Assembly: GCF_001557535.2 (NCBI RefSeq)
Contig: NZ_CP014315.1
Span: 248,001-312,000 of the forward strand
Source: Burkholderia sp. PAMC 26561
Lineage (GTDB): Bacteria; Pseudomonadota; Gammaproteobacteria; Burkholderiales; Burkholderiaceae
Length of the DNA: 64,000 nt
Reading direction: 5' to 3'
The notes under the pieces: model-generated
Databases searched by the model: none
What the model was told of the DNA's origin: nothing
What the model saw: only the letters and a program-made list of their open reading frames with translations
Program-made: the position numbers and the translations under genes
Shown: piece by piece, positions 1 through 9,698 of the stretch
Position numbering within the stretch: the stretch's first letter is position 1
Layout of the letters: each line of letters opens with the position of its first letter

Positions 1-177
1 CTTGCCGAGCTTCAACAGCGCTTCATCGATTTCCACCGATGTGAATCCCCAGCCGTAAGCACGCAGGCTGTCAACGCGCGCTTCGAGTTGCGTCTGCACG
101 TGCCGGTCGTGCTGCTGCAGATGCTGCGGCTGCAGGAACATGCCTTCCGACCAGATGACCTTGCTATTCCAGTACAT
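1..177 (-). CDS. tssK: T6SS baseplate protein TssK, N-terminal part (cut by window edge)
   Basis: Only the first 59 residues are inside the window. They begin MYWNSKVIWSEGMFLQPQHL and continue with a QQHDR segment, the characteristic start of TssK, the trimeric adaptor that ties the T6SS baseplate to the TssJLM membrane complex. The ATG lies 4 bases after the tagH stop, so it belongs to the same minus-strand operon. The ribosome-binding sequence before it is weak, which suggests translational coupling to tagH. The rest of the gene, and presumably tssL and tssM, lie beyond the left edge. Confidence 0.93.
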   Translation of the reverse strand, partial: MYWNSKVIWSEGMFLQPQHLQQHDRHVQTQLEARVDSLRAYGWGFTSVEIDEALLKLGK

Positions 178-181
178 GGCG

Positions 182-1684
182 TTATTCGCTTGGAGTTGAA
201 CGTGTGAGTGCGTCGAGTTGCGCCTGGTACGCGCGGCTGAAGGGCTCGCCGAAGGTGCGCTGGAAGTCGTCGCCGGCGTCACGCGCCACGTCCTCCCAGG
301 TATCGACGAAACGCTGCCAGAGGCGCGCGCGGCGATTGCCGAGCAGCGCATCGATGCCCTTTGCCGGTTGCACCGACCGGTCGATCGTCACTGGATCGAT
401 GCGCGACATTGCGTGTTCGAGTGCCGCGCGCATGCCGGCGACGACAGCGAGTTCGTGCGTCTGGATATCGTGGAAGGCTTCTTGCAACGCGTCTTCAGGC
501 GCGAGATATCCCGCGCCGCGTGCGCCGAGCATCTGCGTGAGCGCCATGTCGACGTCGGGGAAAAACTTGAGCGGATTGTTGTCGCGCTCTTCGATCAACG
601 TCATGGCGATACGCGTCTCGCGCTTTGCCATGGAGCGTGAGCGCAACGCGGTCATCGTGCCCTGCGTCGCGACGCGCAGCATGCCGCCTACAAGACGCGC
701 GAGGTCATTTGCGGGGATGTGACGGACAGTGCCGGCGTCGATGCCGAGACCTTGCAGGAGGGCTGTCAGCGTGGCGTCATCGCCGGTGGAGGGCGTTGCA
801 GCGACCGGTTCCGGGTGCTTTGGCTGAGGCGTTGGTGCAGGCGCTGGTTCCGGCAGCGCCAGAAACTCCGTCGCTGGAATCACCGGCGCAAGCTCGTCGT
901 GCATCTCGACCGGCGGGATAAACGGGTCGAAGTCCTCGGGAATGATAGGCGTCGCCGGTCCGTCCAAAACCGGCAACGTCGGCACTGCGTTCATCGCGCG
1001 TTCCGGCGATATGTGTTCGAAACCCCTGCTCGACCCCGACACCGAAAACGGCGACACTTCGTGTTTCGCCGGACCGATCCCAAGCGGGCTGTTGCCGGCG
1101 CCGAGGGCATCGATAAGCTCCTGATTCGCATTCACCCCAAAACGCGCAGGCTCACGCAATAGCGGCGTGGCCGCGAGCGGATCGGGCGTGAATGGAGTAT
1201 CGGCGCGACTATCCTTCGATGCTGCATGCGGCGCATTCCAGTCATCCGGAATCAGCGGCGCGGCCGGCTTCACGTCCCAGTCCGGTTTCTCCGGCAACGG
1301 CGCCGATGGTATGGACACATCCGGGCGCGTCATCATGGTCATGTTCTCCAACTCGTGCTCGATGGACACATCCAGCGCATACGGACCGACCCGCAGACGA
1401 TCGCCATCATGAAGCTGCGCCTCGCGTGATCCGTCCAGTATCTGGTCGTTCAGCAACGTGGGATTGCTGCCTGCATCGACCAGGATGAAAGCGCCATCGC
1501 GCCATTCAATGCGCGCCTGCACGCGCGAGATTGCGCGTTGCGTGTCGGGCAGCACGACGGTGCATTCGGGCGCGCGGCCAAGCGTGCCGCCGGCTGTATC
1601 CAACTCGATATCTTGCGGTGCGCTCAAGACGCCGCCACTCACGGTCATCCTCAACTTCGCTGCCCTGGACTGATTCGGTGACAT
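182..1684 (-). CDS. tagH: T6SS-associated FHA-domain protein TagH
   Basis: A 500-residue protein. Residues about 30-105 form a forkhead-associated fold with the expected TLGRAPEC, AISRVQARI and G/N-rich loop motifs, which bind phosphothreonine. A long Pro/Ala-rich linker (about 110-300) follows. The C-terminal 190 residues match the conserved region of T6SS FHA proteins (LLQGLGIDAG, then NPLKF, then a FQRTFGEPFSRAYQAQL end). In known systems FHA proteins act in threonine-phosphorylation control of T6SS assembly (PpkA/PppA), but no kinase or phosphatase gene is visible here. It sits between vgrG (12-base gap) and tssK in the operon. Confidence 0.9.
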   Translation of the reverse strand: MSPNQSRAAKLRMTVSGGVLSAPQDIELDTAGGTLGRAPECTVVLPDTQRAISRVQARIEWRDGAFILVDAGSNPTLLNDQILDGSREAQLHDGDRLRVGPYALDVSIEHELENMTMMTRPDVSIPSAPLPEKPDWDVKPAAPLIPDDWNAPHAASKDSRADTPFTPDPLAATPLLREPARFGVNANQELIDALGAGNSPLGIGPAKHEVSPFSVSGSSRGFEHISPERAMNAVPTLPVLDGPATPIIPEDFDPFIPPVEMHDELAPVIPATEFLALPEPAPAPTPQPKHPEPVAATPSTGDDATLTALLQGLGIDAGTVRHIPANDLARLVGGMLRVATQGTMTALRSRSMAKRETRIAMTLIEERDNNPLKFFPDVDMALTQMLGARGAGYLAPEDALQEAFHDIQTHELAVVAGMRAALEHAMSRIDPVTIDRSVQPAKGIDALLGNRRARLWQRFVDTWEDVARDAGDDFQRTFGEPFSRAYQAQLDALTRSTPSE

Positions 1685-1696
1685 GCGTAAAGCTCC

Positions 1697-3673
1697 TTAT
1701 TTGACGACCTTGCGCGAGCCGTCGTCGGCATCGCGCGGCGGGGTCGGCGGCGGTGGCGGCACGCTCACGGGAACAGGAGGAATGCCGGGACCGATGGGTA
1801 TCGGGATACTCGACATCTCGATGGTCTCCGGACCAATCAAGATGTACGAAGCCCCCGCGCGCAACGCGATGGTCGCGGTCGCCTCGATCTCCACGGCCAT
1901 GCCCGCCTTGATCTGCACGGCCAAGCCGGCGTTCAGCGAATAGGCTTCGCCCACGAACTGGTTGTGCGCCGTCATGGTCGCGGCCGTCACGCCGCCGAGC
2001 ACGCTCGACTTGCTGCTGCCCATTACCGTGTCGTTGCGCGCACCGTTCGTCTTGATGAACTCGCTGCCGCTTACGCTCAAGTGACGATCGTGTTCCACGT
2101 TCATCAGCGCGTCGTGCTTGACCCACGTTTCATGATTGCGTTCGGCGTGAAAGAACAGTTGTTCGTCGCCCTTGCGATCATCGAGCCGCACTTCGTTGTA
2201 GCCGCTGCCGCCCTTGGTCGAGTTGCTCTTGAGCGTGGAGATGGCCGCGTTTGCGGGCAGCTCATACGGCGGCATGTTCGTCGAGTTGTAGACCGCGCCC
2301 GTGATCACCGGACGGTCCGGATCGCCTTCGATGAATTCGACCAGCACCTCCTGCCCGATGCGCGGAAGCTGCATGGATCCCCAGCGTTTATTGGCCCAGC
2401 TTTGCGATACACGCACCCAGCATCGGTCGAGCTTTTGCGCGCCCGACGACTGCGCGAGTTGTTCACAGTGGAACTGGACCTTTACGCGGCCGTATTGATC
2501 GGTGAGGATTTCATCGCCATCGGGGCCGACGACTACCGCCGTTTGCGGACCGCCTACGCGCGGCTCCGGCGTGGTTCGTGCCGTACGGAACGTGTTATCC
2601 GCGCGGATCGCGGTAAAGCTGCAATCGAAGATCGGCAACGTGCTGTCGCTCGTCGATACATACGCGTCGGAGACGATCTCCGCACGTGTCTCCGTAATCA
2701 GGTATTGGCGATCCTGTGCGGTCGCCGGATGATCGCGCAAACGGATCAGCCCGCCCGGGATGAGACCACGCGACGTGCTGCGTGCACTGATGGAATCGTT
2801 CTGCGTTTGATGAATCTCGATGTTCACGCGTGCGAGACGATCGCCATCCGCGGCCTTGACGTGACCCGTCAGGTGTTCCTGCATCACGTAACGCGCGGGA
2901 TCGAAGGGCGCTGCGCGGGTTGCCCGCGCGACGAGACCGTGGCTATTGCTCACCGATGCCTTCTCGAAGTCGTACTCGTTGACTTCGTATCGTCCAGTCT
3001 GCAACGTCGCGCCCGACACCCACCGGTACACGCACTCTTCATCCTGCTCGGGCGTGTCCCAAGCCTGGTACGGAATGGTCTCGTAATGCGGAATGGGACG
3101 ATGTTCGCTATTCGAGTCGGTCAGCACTAGCGTATGTTTGCCGCCCGTGTACTCGAAAAAATAATGAATGCCTTCGCGCTCGAGCAGACGGCTTACGAAG
3201 TCGAAATCGGTCTCGCGATACTGCACGCAATTTTCGAGCGGCGGATAAGCTGCGCTGCATGCATTGCGGAAATCGATATAGAACGGTTCGAACACCGCGC
3301 TTACGATCTGCGGAACCGTCTTTTGATAAAAGAATCGCCGATGCGACGATTGCGTCAGCAGCCACAAGCGCGGATGCACGATGGCTTCGTAACGCGCCAT
3401 GCGGTTATGCGTGGTGTCGCCGGGGACAATGAGCCGCAACGTAGTGACGATGCCATTGAACTGGCGCTCGCCGGCCGCCGGATAATCGAGCGTGACGGAC
3501 AGGTTCTGGCCAAGCACGTCGCCGGGATCGATATCGTTGCGCGGGCTCAAGAATGCAAGCTGGAATTCATTCATGCGGCCGAGCGCTTCGATTGTCGACA
3601 TGCGCATGAAGACCGCCGTGTCGCCAAGCGCGGCGCATTCCATGCGGACGTGGCGAGTACTAGTCGAAGGCAT
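1697..3673 (-). CDS. vgrG: T6SS spike protein VgrG (TssI)
   Basis: A 658-residue VgrG counted from the ATG at 3673. That start has a GAGGAG ribosome-binding site about 8 bases upstream and overlaps the clpV stop by 14 bases; a further in-frame start upstream would lie inside clpV and lacks homology. The gp27-like part holds VSRLLEREGIHYFFEY; the gp5-like OB part holds GRVKVQFHCE and the Trp/Ser-rich CWVRVSQSWANKRWG stretch followed by GQEVLVEFIEGDPDRP. The C-terminus is a short proline-rich tail with no added effector domain, so this is a structural rather than an evolved VgrG. No PAAR, DUF4123 chaperone or effector gene is next to it. Confidence 0.95.
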   Translation of the reverse strand: MPSTSTRHVRMECAALGDTAVFMRMSTIEALGRMNEFQLAFLSPRNDIDPGDVLGQNLSVTLDYPAAGERQFNGIVTTLRLIVPGDTTHNRMARYEAIVHPRLWLLTQSSHRRFFYQKTVPQIVSAVFEPFYIDFRNACSAAYPPLENCVQYRETDFDFVSRLLEREGIHYFFEYTGGKHTLVLTDSNSEHRPIPHYETIPYQAWDTPEQDEECVYRWVSGATLQTGRYEVNEYDFEKASVSNSHGLVARATRAAPFDPARYVMQEHLTGHVKAADGDRLARVNIEIHQTQNDSISARSTSRGLIPGGLIRLRDHPATAQDRQYLITETRAEIVSDAYVSTSDSTLPIFDCSFTAIRADNTFRTARTTPEPRVGGPQTAVVVGPDGDEILTDQYGRVKVQFHCEQLAQSSGAQKLDRCWVRVSQSWANKRWGSMQLPRIGQEVLVEFIEGDPDRPVITGAVYNSTNMPPYELPANAAISTLKSNSTKGGSGYNEVRLDDRKGDEQLFFHAERNHETWVKHDALMNVEHDRHLSVSGSEFIKTNGARNDTVMGSSKSSVLGGVTAATMTAHNQFVGEAYSLNAGLAVQIKAGMAVEIEATATIALRAGASYILIGPETIEMSSIPIPIGPGIPPVPVSVPPPPPTPPRDADDGSRKVVK

Positions 3674-6263
3674 AGGTGAACTCCTCTGCTTCAACGCCCA
3701 CATGTACGCGTGCAAGCGGTTTTCCATCGATCACGCGCGTCAGGAATTCCGTGCTGATCCGCGGCAACAGACTGTTGGTGAGGATCGCGTCGATCATGCG
3801 TCCGCCGCTTTCAAGCCGCGTGCAACGCACGGCGATCTGACCGACCACGTCTTCGTCGAAAGTGAACGGCACCTGATGTGTACGCGTCACACGTTTCGCC
3901 ACCCGTCCGAGTTGCAAGCGGATGATGGAGCGCAGCATCGCGTCGCTGAGCGGGTAATAGGGGATCGTCACCATGCGGCCTAGCAACGCCGGCGGAAACG
4001 TGTGCAGGAGTTCCGCATGCAACTGTTCTTCGATGGTTTCCATCGCCGGCATGTTCTCTGGATCGCAGCACAGATGCGCAATGCATTCCGTTCCCGCGTT
4101 CGTGGTGAGCAGGATCAGCGTGTTGCGAAAGTCGATGGAGCGGCCCTCGCTGTCTTCCATCCAGCCCTTGTCGAATACCTGGAAGAAGAGTTCGTGAACA
4201 TCGGGATGCGCCTTCTCCACCTCGTCGAGCAGCACAACGCTATGCGGCCTTCTACGCACGGCTTCGGTCAGCACGCCACCTTCCCCGAAACCGACATAAC
4301 CGGGAGGCGCGCCTTTCAGCAGCGAGACCGTATGTGCTTCCTGGTATTCGCTCATGTTGATGGTGATGAGGTTTTGCTCCCCGCCATAGAGCAGTTCGGC
4401 GAGCGCAAGCGCGGTCTCCGTCTTGCCCACGCCCGATGTTCCCGCGAGCATGAACACGCCGACCGGTTTGTTTGGATTGTCGAGTCCCGCACGCGACGTG
4501 CGAATGCGCCGTGCGATCATCTCGGTTGCGTGACCCTGACCGATGATTCGCCGGTCCAACAGCTCACCAAGACGCAGCACGTTGTCGATATCGTTCTTCA
4601 CCATCTTGAGAACGGGCACGCCGGTCCAGTCCTGAACCACCGCTGCGACCGCTTGCCGATCCACGCCGGGCAGGATCAATGGTGCGTCGCCTTGATGCTC
4701 GGCCAGCAACGCCTGTTGCGATCTCAGCGCGGCAAGGTCTGCACCGGCAGCGCCATCGCGTAGTTGCGAACGGCGCGCGAGGATGTCTTTTACGAGTTCG
4801 CGTTCCACGTTCCAACGCGTATCGAGTTCCGCGAGTCGCTGCGTTTCTTCTTCCAGCGCCTTCGATGCCACCTTGTGACGCGCGGCTGTATCGATGCCGA
4901 TCAGGCTTTCGCGCGTGATGACCTCGAGTTCCGTCTTCAACGCGGCGATGCGTTTCTGCGCGTCGTCCACTGCCGGCGGCGTAGCGTGCTGACTCACTGC
5001 AACGCGGGCACATGCGGTATCGAGCAGGCTTACGGACTTGTCGGGCAACTGACGCGCCGGAATGTATCGATGCGACAGGCGCACGGCCGCTTCTATGGCT
5101 TCGTCGAGCACTTGCACGCCGTGATGCTTTTCCAGCGCACCGGCAATGCCGCGCATCATGGTGATTGCGCGTGCTTCGTCCGGCTCGCGCACTTGCACGA
5201 CCTGGAAACGCCGCGTCAACGCCGGATCTTTTTCTATGTACCGCCGATACTCCGACCACGTCGTCGCCGCGATCGTGCGCACGGTGCCGCGGGCAAGTGC
5301 AGGTTTCAGCAGATTGGCGGCATCGCCGGTTCCGGCTGCGCCGCCTGCGCCCACGAGCGTATGCGCTTCATCGATGAAAAGAATCACCGGGCGCTCCGCC
5401 GACTGCACCTCCTCAAGCACCTGGCGCAGGCGCGTTTCGAACTCGCCCTTGACGCCGGCACCTGCCTGGAGCAACGCTACGTCGAGCGTGCGCAGCGTGA
5501 CATCGCGCAGCATGGGGGGAACATCGCCGGCCACGATTCGTTGCGCCAGTCCCTCGACCACGGCCGTTTTCCCTACACCCGCCTCGCCCGTCAGAAGCGG
5601 ATTGTTCTGGCGGCGCCGCATCAGGATGTCGATGACCTGACGAATCTCATCGTCGCGACCGACGATTGCATCGAGCCTGCCTGAGCGTGCTTGTTCCGTG
5701 AGGTCGACGGTGAAGCGCTGCAATGCGTCCTGATTGGTCGCAGGCATGGCGACTGCCGCTGACGGCGCATTGGAGGCTTGCACATTCTCGGGCGAATCCG
5801 CGAGCAAAACGTCGAAGTCATTCACGAGGTCATCGAGTTTCACTCGATCGAACTCGCGCGAAATCCCGCGCAACGCGTTGCGTAAGGCCGGCGTCTTCAA
5901 CGCGCCGACAATCAGATGCGCGCTGCGCACTTTCGCTGCATCGAACAACAAGGACCCATACACCCAGCCGCGCTCGACAGCTTCTTCCAGTTGCGAAGAG
6001 ATGTCCGTGATCGATGTAGACCCGCGCGGCAAACGATCCAGCGCTTCTGTCAAATCACGCGCGAGCGCCGAAGGCTCCACGCCAAAATGCTTGATGATCC
6101 GGTGCAGATCCGAGTCGGGCAAGTTGAGTAGCTGATGCAGCCAGTGAGTCAGCTCCACATAAGGATTGCCCCGCAAACGACAGAACGTCGTGGCACTTTC
6201 CATCGCGCGATAGCTGAGTGTGTCGAGTTTGCCGAACATCACGGCGCGGCTGATTTCTGCCAT
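3660..6263 (-). CDS. clpV: T6SS AAA+ ATPase ClpV (TssH)
   Basis: An 867-residue ClpV from the ATG at 6263. It disassembles the contracted TssBC sheath in the cytoplasm. Residues 1-150 are the ClpV-type N domain, starting MAEISRAVMFGKL. The first AAA module has Walker A GEAGVGKT (226-233) and Walker B VILFIDEAHTL. A coiled-coil middle domain follows, then the second AAA module with GTSGVGKTETALALAELLYG, the NMSEYQEAHTVS pore segment and VVLLDEVEKAHPDV. Length and order are those of full ClpV. It begins 2 bases after the tssG stop codon and overlaps vgrG. A second, 5'-truncated clpV lies at 19868-20592. Confidence 0.96.
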   Translation of the reverse strand: MAEISRAVMFGKLDTLSYRAMESATTFCRLRGNPYVELTHWLHQLLNLPDSDLHRIIKHFGVEPSALARDLTEALDRLPRGSTSITDISSQLEEAVERGWVYGSLLFDAAKVRSAHLIVGALKTPALRNALRGISREFDRVKLDDLVNDFDVLLADSPENVQASNAPSAAVAMPATNQDALQRFTVDLTEQARSGRLDAIVGRDDEIRQVIDILMRRRQNNPLLTGEAGVGKTAVVEGLAQRIVAGDVPPMLRDVTLRTLDVALLQAGAGVKGEFETRLRQVLEEVQSAERPVILFIDEAHTLVGAGGAAGTGDAANLLKPALARGTVRTIAATTWSEYRRYIEKDPALTRRFQVVQVREPDEARAITMMRGIAGALEKHHGVQVLDEAIEAAVRLSHRYIPARQLPDKSVSLLDTACARVAVSQHATPPAVDDAQKRIAALKTELEVITRESLIGIDTAARHKVASKALEEETQRLAELDTRWNVERELVKDILARRSQLRDGAAGADLAALRSQQALLAEHQGDAPLILPGVDRQAVAAVVQDWTGVPVLKMVKNDIDNVLRLGELLDRRIIGQGHATEMIARRIRTSRAGLDNPNKPVGVFMLAGTSGVGKTETALALAELLYGGEQNLITINMSEYQEAHTVSLLKGAPPGYVGFGEGGVLTEAVRRRPHSVVLLDEVEKAHPDVHELFFQVFDKGWMEDSEGRSIDFRNTLILLTTNAGTECIAHLCCDPENMPAMETIEEQLHAELLHTFPPALLGRMVTIPYYPLSDAMLRSIIRLQLGRVAKRVTRTHQVPFTFDEDVVGQIAVRCTRLESGGRMIDAILTNSLLPRISTEFLTRVIDGKPLARVHVGVEAEEFTYAFD

Positions 6264-6265
6264 GG

Positions 6266-7302
6266 TTATTCCTGTGCGAGAGTCTTGACGCGGCCGTTTC
6301 GGCAGAGCGGTTTGAGTAGGAGTTGCGTGGCGTCGGACGCAGCCGGACGTGTTAACAACCATGTTGTGTAACCAAGACGCTGTAGCCGCCCGAGAGCAAG
6401 ACGGGGTACTTCTGCGCGCTGCAATTGCAGGTTCAAATCCCATTCGAGCGGATCGCGCACGTAGTTGCGGATCCAGTCCGCAAGACGCACGAGGCTCGCG
6501 CCGCCGGGCAGGAATCGCTGATAGTCGGTCATCGAAAGCGGACCCAGCGCAACGCGGAACTTGTGCTGCCGGTCCCACGCTCGGCCCCAAGCATGGTGCC
6601 GAGGCCGAGGCGGCCGCTTTCATCGGCGGCGCCCAAACGGCTCAGCGAACGCGCCGGCAAGTCGATCCAGTGACCGACGTTCTCCTTCACTTTCACCGGG
6701 ACGTTGAAGAAGCGCATCAACACAAGACGCAATCCGGCGGCGTGACGGGTCGGACCGCTGAGTACGCCGGCAAAGTGAAGCTTTGCGAAGTCAGGAATGC
6801 TGTCGCGATTGCGCAGCGCCGGTTCGCCGAGCCCGAAGGTGCTGCCGACATATGCGGAAAAACGATCACCGTTGTTGCGGTCAAGGCTCACTGTCGGCTG
6901 CGCCACCGCCCATGATCGATAAAACAGCGACGTCATGCGGTGATGGAACACATCGAGAAACCGCGCAAAGGTCGGGTCGTTGGCGTTACGCGTGCGGTCA
7001 CGGATGTATTCGGTGAGGTGCGTGGGCATCGGGCCATTCGGTCCCAGCAGGCCGAAGAAATTCACGACCAGCTTCGGCGCTTTCTTATCCTCACCGTTCA
7101 AGCTGAAACTGCGCAACGTGGTCGGAAAGAAGATGAGGTCCGGTTCCTGACCGAAGCGCACGGCATCGTCACGCGGCCGCAACGATGAACCCACTCGCGG
7201 CAAGCCGGGATACGCGCATTCGAGCAAGCGCACGGCCTGGAAAAAGTCGAAGCTTTTTGCATCGGCGGAAAGCCGGTCGAGGATGGTCACAGCGTTTTGC
7301 AT
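6266..7302 (-). pseudogene. tssG: T6SS baseplate protein TssG, interrupted by a frameshift
   Basis: The first 240 or so residues read as a normal TssG (VTILDRLSADAKSFDFFQAV, then FGLLGPNGPMPTHLTEY and FLDVFHHRM). Near position 6577 the frame breaks after LGTMLGAER: the conserved WDRQHKF segment and the C-terminal 88 residues (TDYQRFLPGG, LEWDLNLQL) continue in another frame down to 6266. Joining the two frames gives about 345 residues, the usual TssG length. The family motif at the break is normally RVWDRQHKF; loss of GTGT from an alternating GT tract would give exactly what is seen. It overlaps tssF by 16 bases. A different, intact tssG is at 18028-19068. This is either a real lesion or a consensus error. 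Confidence 0.88.
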
Positions 7303-9143
7303 AACCCACTCCCCGGCGCCCAGCGCATGATTTCGCCGCGCGTTGCGCTCGTGACCACCGTCTCGGTGAACGAATTCAGCGATACATATTGAGTGAAGAA
7401 GCGCGCGAGCACCGCGCCAAAGAGAAACGCGCTTGCGCCTTCGAAGCCGATCTCATCGATCAGCAGGTTGATCTCCAGGCCTCGGCCAAATACGATCGGT
7501 CCGCGCGACGGCAAGCGACGCGTCACAGGCTGTGTATCGATGGAACGAAGACCGTCGACCTGTCTCGCCGCCGCGCCGTCACCAGCGGGCGCATAGAGGC
7601 CGAGCAGATCGCGCATGGCTTGCGCACCCTGACCGTCGTTGCTGTCCACAAGCGACGCATAGTTCAAGGACAAGTGGCTCAGAAGCCGCCATGCAACCGG
7701 ACCCTCTGCATATGACGGCAAAGGCCGGCTAGGGCCGCCGATGCAACGCGCGCTGAGCACAGGCACTTCCAGGTCGACGGTGAAATCGGTCGCCGTATCG
7801 CCGAGCGGCATGGTCAGCGTCAGGTCGCGATTGGTGCACAAGACGCTTAGCCCAAGTTGATGGAGTTCGCCCGGGTATGGCGCGTCGGATGTATCGACCA
7901 AAGCGATGAACGTCTCGCTGCCAAGGTAATTCGAGCGCACGCCGCGTTCGGTTTGTCGCGATGAAGGCAGTCGTTTCTCACGGCGCACCTGGTAAAACGC
8001 ACCATCGCCCGAGTCGTGAATACCCATGTCGCGCACACGATAAAACGGCTGGAACGGCAATTCAGCGCCGCCGCCCGCGCGATATCCGGTCACGCCTTGA
8101 ATCTGATACACCTCGAAGTCCATCGGCCGCGTGCGATCCACCACAACGTGATGCTCGAACTGTTCGCCGGTCACCGCAATGCGGTCGGTGCGCCGCGGAA
8201 ACAGGTTGATGCACGGCGTGCAGTGCAGGGCAAAGTGCGATGCATCGATGAGTTGTTCGAGCGCCTGATCCACTCGCGAGAGCAACACGATCAATTCGAT
8301 TTCGTCACTGTCGCAACGGGCCATGCTAGGTTTGAGTCCATCGACGGAAACAAACATGAAGCGCGGTGAAAACGCGAAATACTCTTGCAGCAAGCGATAC
8401 CCGGGAAACGACCGGCCGCTCACTGGAAGCAAGGCTTCGTCGTCGGAGAAGCCGAGCGGTCGAATGGACGATGCAGGAAACAGCTTGCCTTCAACAACTA
8501 CGCCAAGCGTTGACCCAAGCAACAACTCATATAAACGCGCTGGCAAACCCTCTCCGCCGCGCAAATAAAGCGGCAGGTTATCGAGCGAAATATCGCTGAT
8601 TTTTTGATTGTTCAGCGCACGCAAACGCAGGCGCAATCCCGCTTTCACGCCGCGCGGCAACGCTACGTCAACGCCCGCGAGCGTGCCTGTATGCGTGAAC
8701 AAACGCGCTTCAATCAATTCGATGGGCCACATCGTCATTGCATGCGAGGTACGGAATTCACAGCGCGTGGAACTTTCGCCATCGAGCCGCCCGTGCAAGG
8801 CCGTTCCGCGAGGGACCTGAACGCCATCGGCGAGTGACGGATGTGTCATGTCAGGCTGCACTTCCACGATCGTCATCGCCGGCGTCGGCGCGAGATAGTG
8901 CGGATAGACAAGCTCTGCAAGATGCTGCGTGAAGCGTGGAAACTCGGCGTCGATCTTCATCTGCACGCGCGCCGAGAGGAAGCTGAAGCCTTCCAGCAAG
9001 CGCTCAACATATGGATCTGCGCATTCGAAACTTTCAAGCCCGAGGCGTCCCGCGACCTTCGGAAATTCCTTCGCGAATTCCCCGCCCATCTCGCGGACGT
9101 GCTGAAGTTCCTGGCTGTAATACTCGATCAGTTTTGGATTCAT
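7287..9143 (-). CDS. tssF: T6SS baseplate protein TssF
   Basis: A 618-residue protein, full length for TssF, starting MNPKLIEYYSQELQHVREMG. Family landmarks are FAKEFPKVAGRLGL, PYVERLLEGFSFLSAR, FPRFTQHLAELVYPHYLAP and TRPMDFEVYQIQGVTG in the middle. TssF pairs with TssG to form the wedge of the T6SS baseplate in the cytoplasm. It lies 24 bases after tssE and its 3' end overlaps tssG, as expected for co-translated wedge subunits. No defects are seen in this copy, unlike the truncated second tssF at 19065-19865. Confidence 0.95.
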   Translation of the reverse strand: MNPKLIEYYSQELQHVREMGGEFAKEFPKVAGRLGLESFECADPYVERLLEGFSFLSARVQMKIDAEFPRFTQHLAELVYPHYLAPTPAMTIVEVQPDMTHPSLADGVQVPRGTALHGRLDGESSTRCEFRTSHAMTMWPIELIEARLFTHTGTLAGVDVALPRGVKAGLRLRLRALNNQKISDISLDNLPLYLRGGEGLPARLYELLLGSTLGVVVEGKLFPASSIRPLGFSDDEALLPVSGRSFPGYRLLQEYFAFSPRFMFVSVDGLKPSMARCDSDEIELIVLLSRVDQALEQLIDASHFALHCTPCINLFPRRTDRIAVTGEQFEHHVVVDRTRPMDFEVYQIQGVTGYRAGGGAELPFQPFYRVRDMGIHDSGDGAFYQVRREKRLPSSRQTERGVRSNYLGSETFIALVDTSDAPYPGELHQLGLSVLCTNRDLTLTMPLGDTATDFTVDLEVPVLSARCIGGPSRPLPSYAEGPVAWRLLSHLSLNYASLVDSNDGQGAQAMRDLLGLYAPAGDGAAARQVDGLRSIDTQPVTRRLPSRGPIVFGRGLEINLLIDEIGFEGASAFLFGAVLARFFTQYVSLNSFTETVVTSATRGEIMRWAPGSGLCKTL

Positions 9144-9167
9144 GGTCGGGGTCGGTTATGACGCGGT

Positions 9168-9698
9168 TCAGTTCGCACCGGCTTGCTCGGATAAGTTGAC
9201 CGTCCCTGCTTCCAGGTCGAGTTCGGTGCGCAAATAGAGACGTTCCGGGACAGGGTGCGCATGCAGATCCCCCTCCACGATGAACGCCATGGCGTTATGC
9301 TCGCCGGTCGTCTCACCTGACTGCACGGCACGCACGCGCAGCGTGCCGGGGAGAATTCGCGGTTCGAACGCACGGATGGTGTCGGCCATCAGACGCTCGA
9401 TCTGCACAATGTCCACATTCGACGCACTCTTTCCCGCAAGGTCGGAGAATCCGAAATTGAGCACTGAATCCGCGACATGCGGAAACCGTTCAATGTCCTG
9501 CGACGCAGAAAGCCCTTGCGCATTCAGGAGCCATCCGAGATCGCGCATCACGCTCTGCCGCAACGCCCGCGCAGAACTCGCGCGTTGCTCACGTACCTCG
9601 CGGGTCGCATCGCGGTCGTGATCGGTCAGGCGTTCGAGCAGCGAGGGCTGGATGCGCCCTGCGTTGCGCGCGATCGTCGGCGGCTTCGTCACGATCAC
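9168..9698 (-). CDS. tssE: T6SS baseplate wedge protein TssE
   Basis: A 176-residue gp25-like protein. The early IQPSLLERLTD motif, the RDLGWLLNAQ helix and the NFGFSDLAG segment followed by a long helix ending FEPRILPGTLRV are typical of TssE, the wedge component that anchors the sheath on the baseplate. Its ATG overlaps the end of hcp by 4 bases, implying translational coupling. A second, distinct tssE occurs at 20589-21011. Confidence 0.92.
   Translation of the reverse strand: MIVTKPPTIARNAGRIQPSLLERLTDHDRDATREVREQRASSARALRQSVMRDLGWLLNAQGLSASQDIERFPHVADSVLNFGFSDLAGKSASNVDIVQIERLMADTIRAFEPRILPGTLRVRAVQSGETTGEHNAMAFIVEGDLHAHPVPERLYLRTELDLEAGTVNLSEQAGAN

Noticed and set aside
1964..3130. A 388-codon plus-strand frame opposite vgrG
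   Set aside because: Antisense shadow of vgrG; no family match.
6430..6442. GTTCAAATCCC, resembling a tRNA T-loop
   Set aside because: It lies inside the conserved C-terminal coding sequence of tssG, and no acceptor or anticodon stems can be folded around it.
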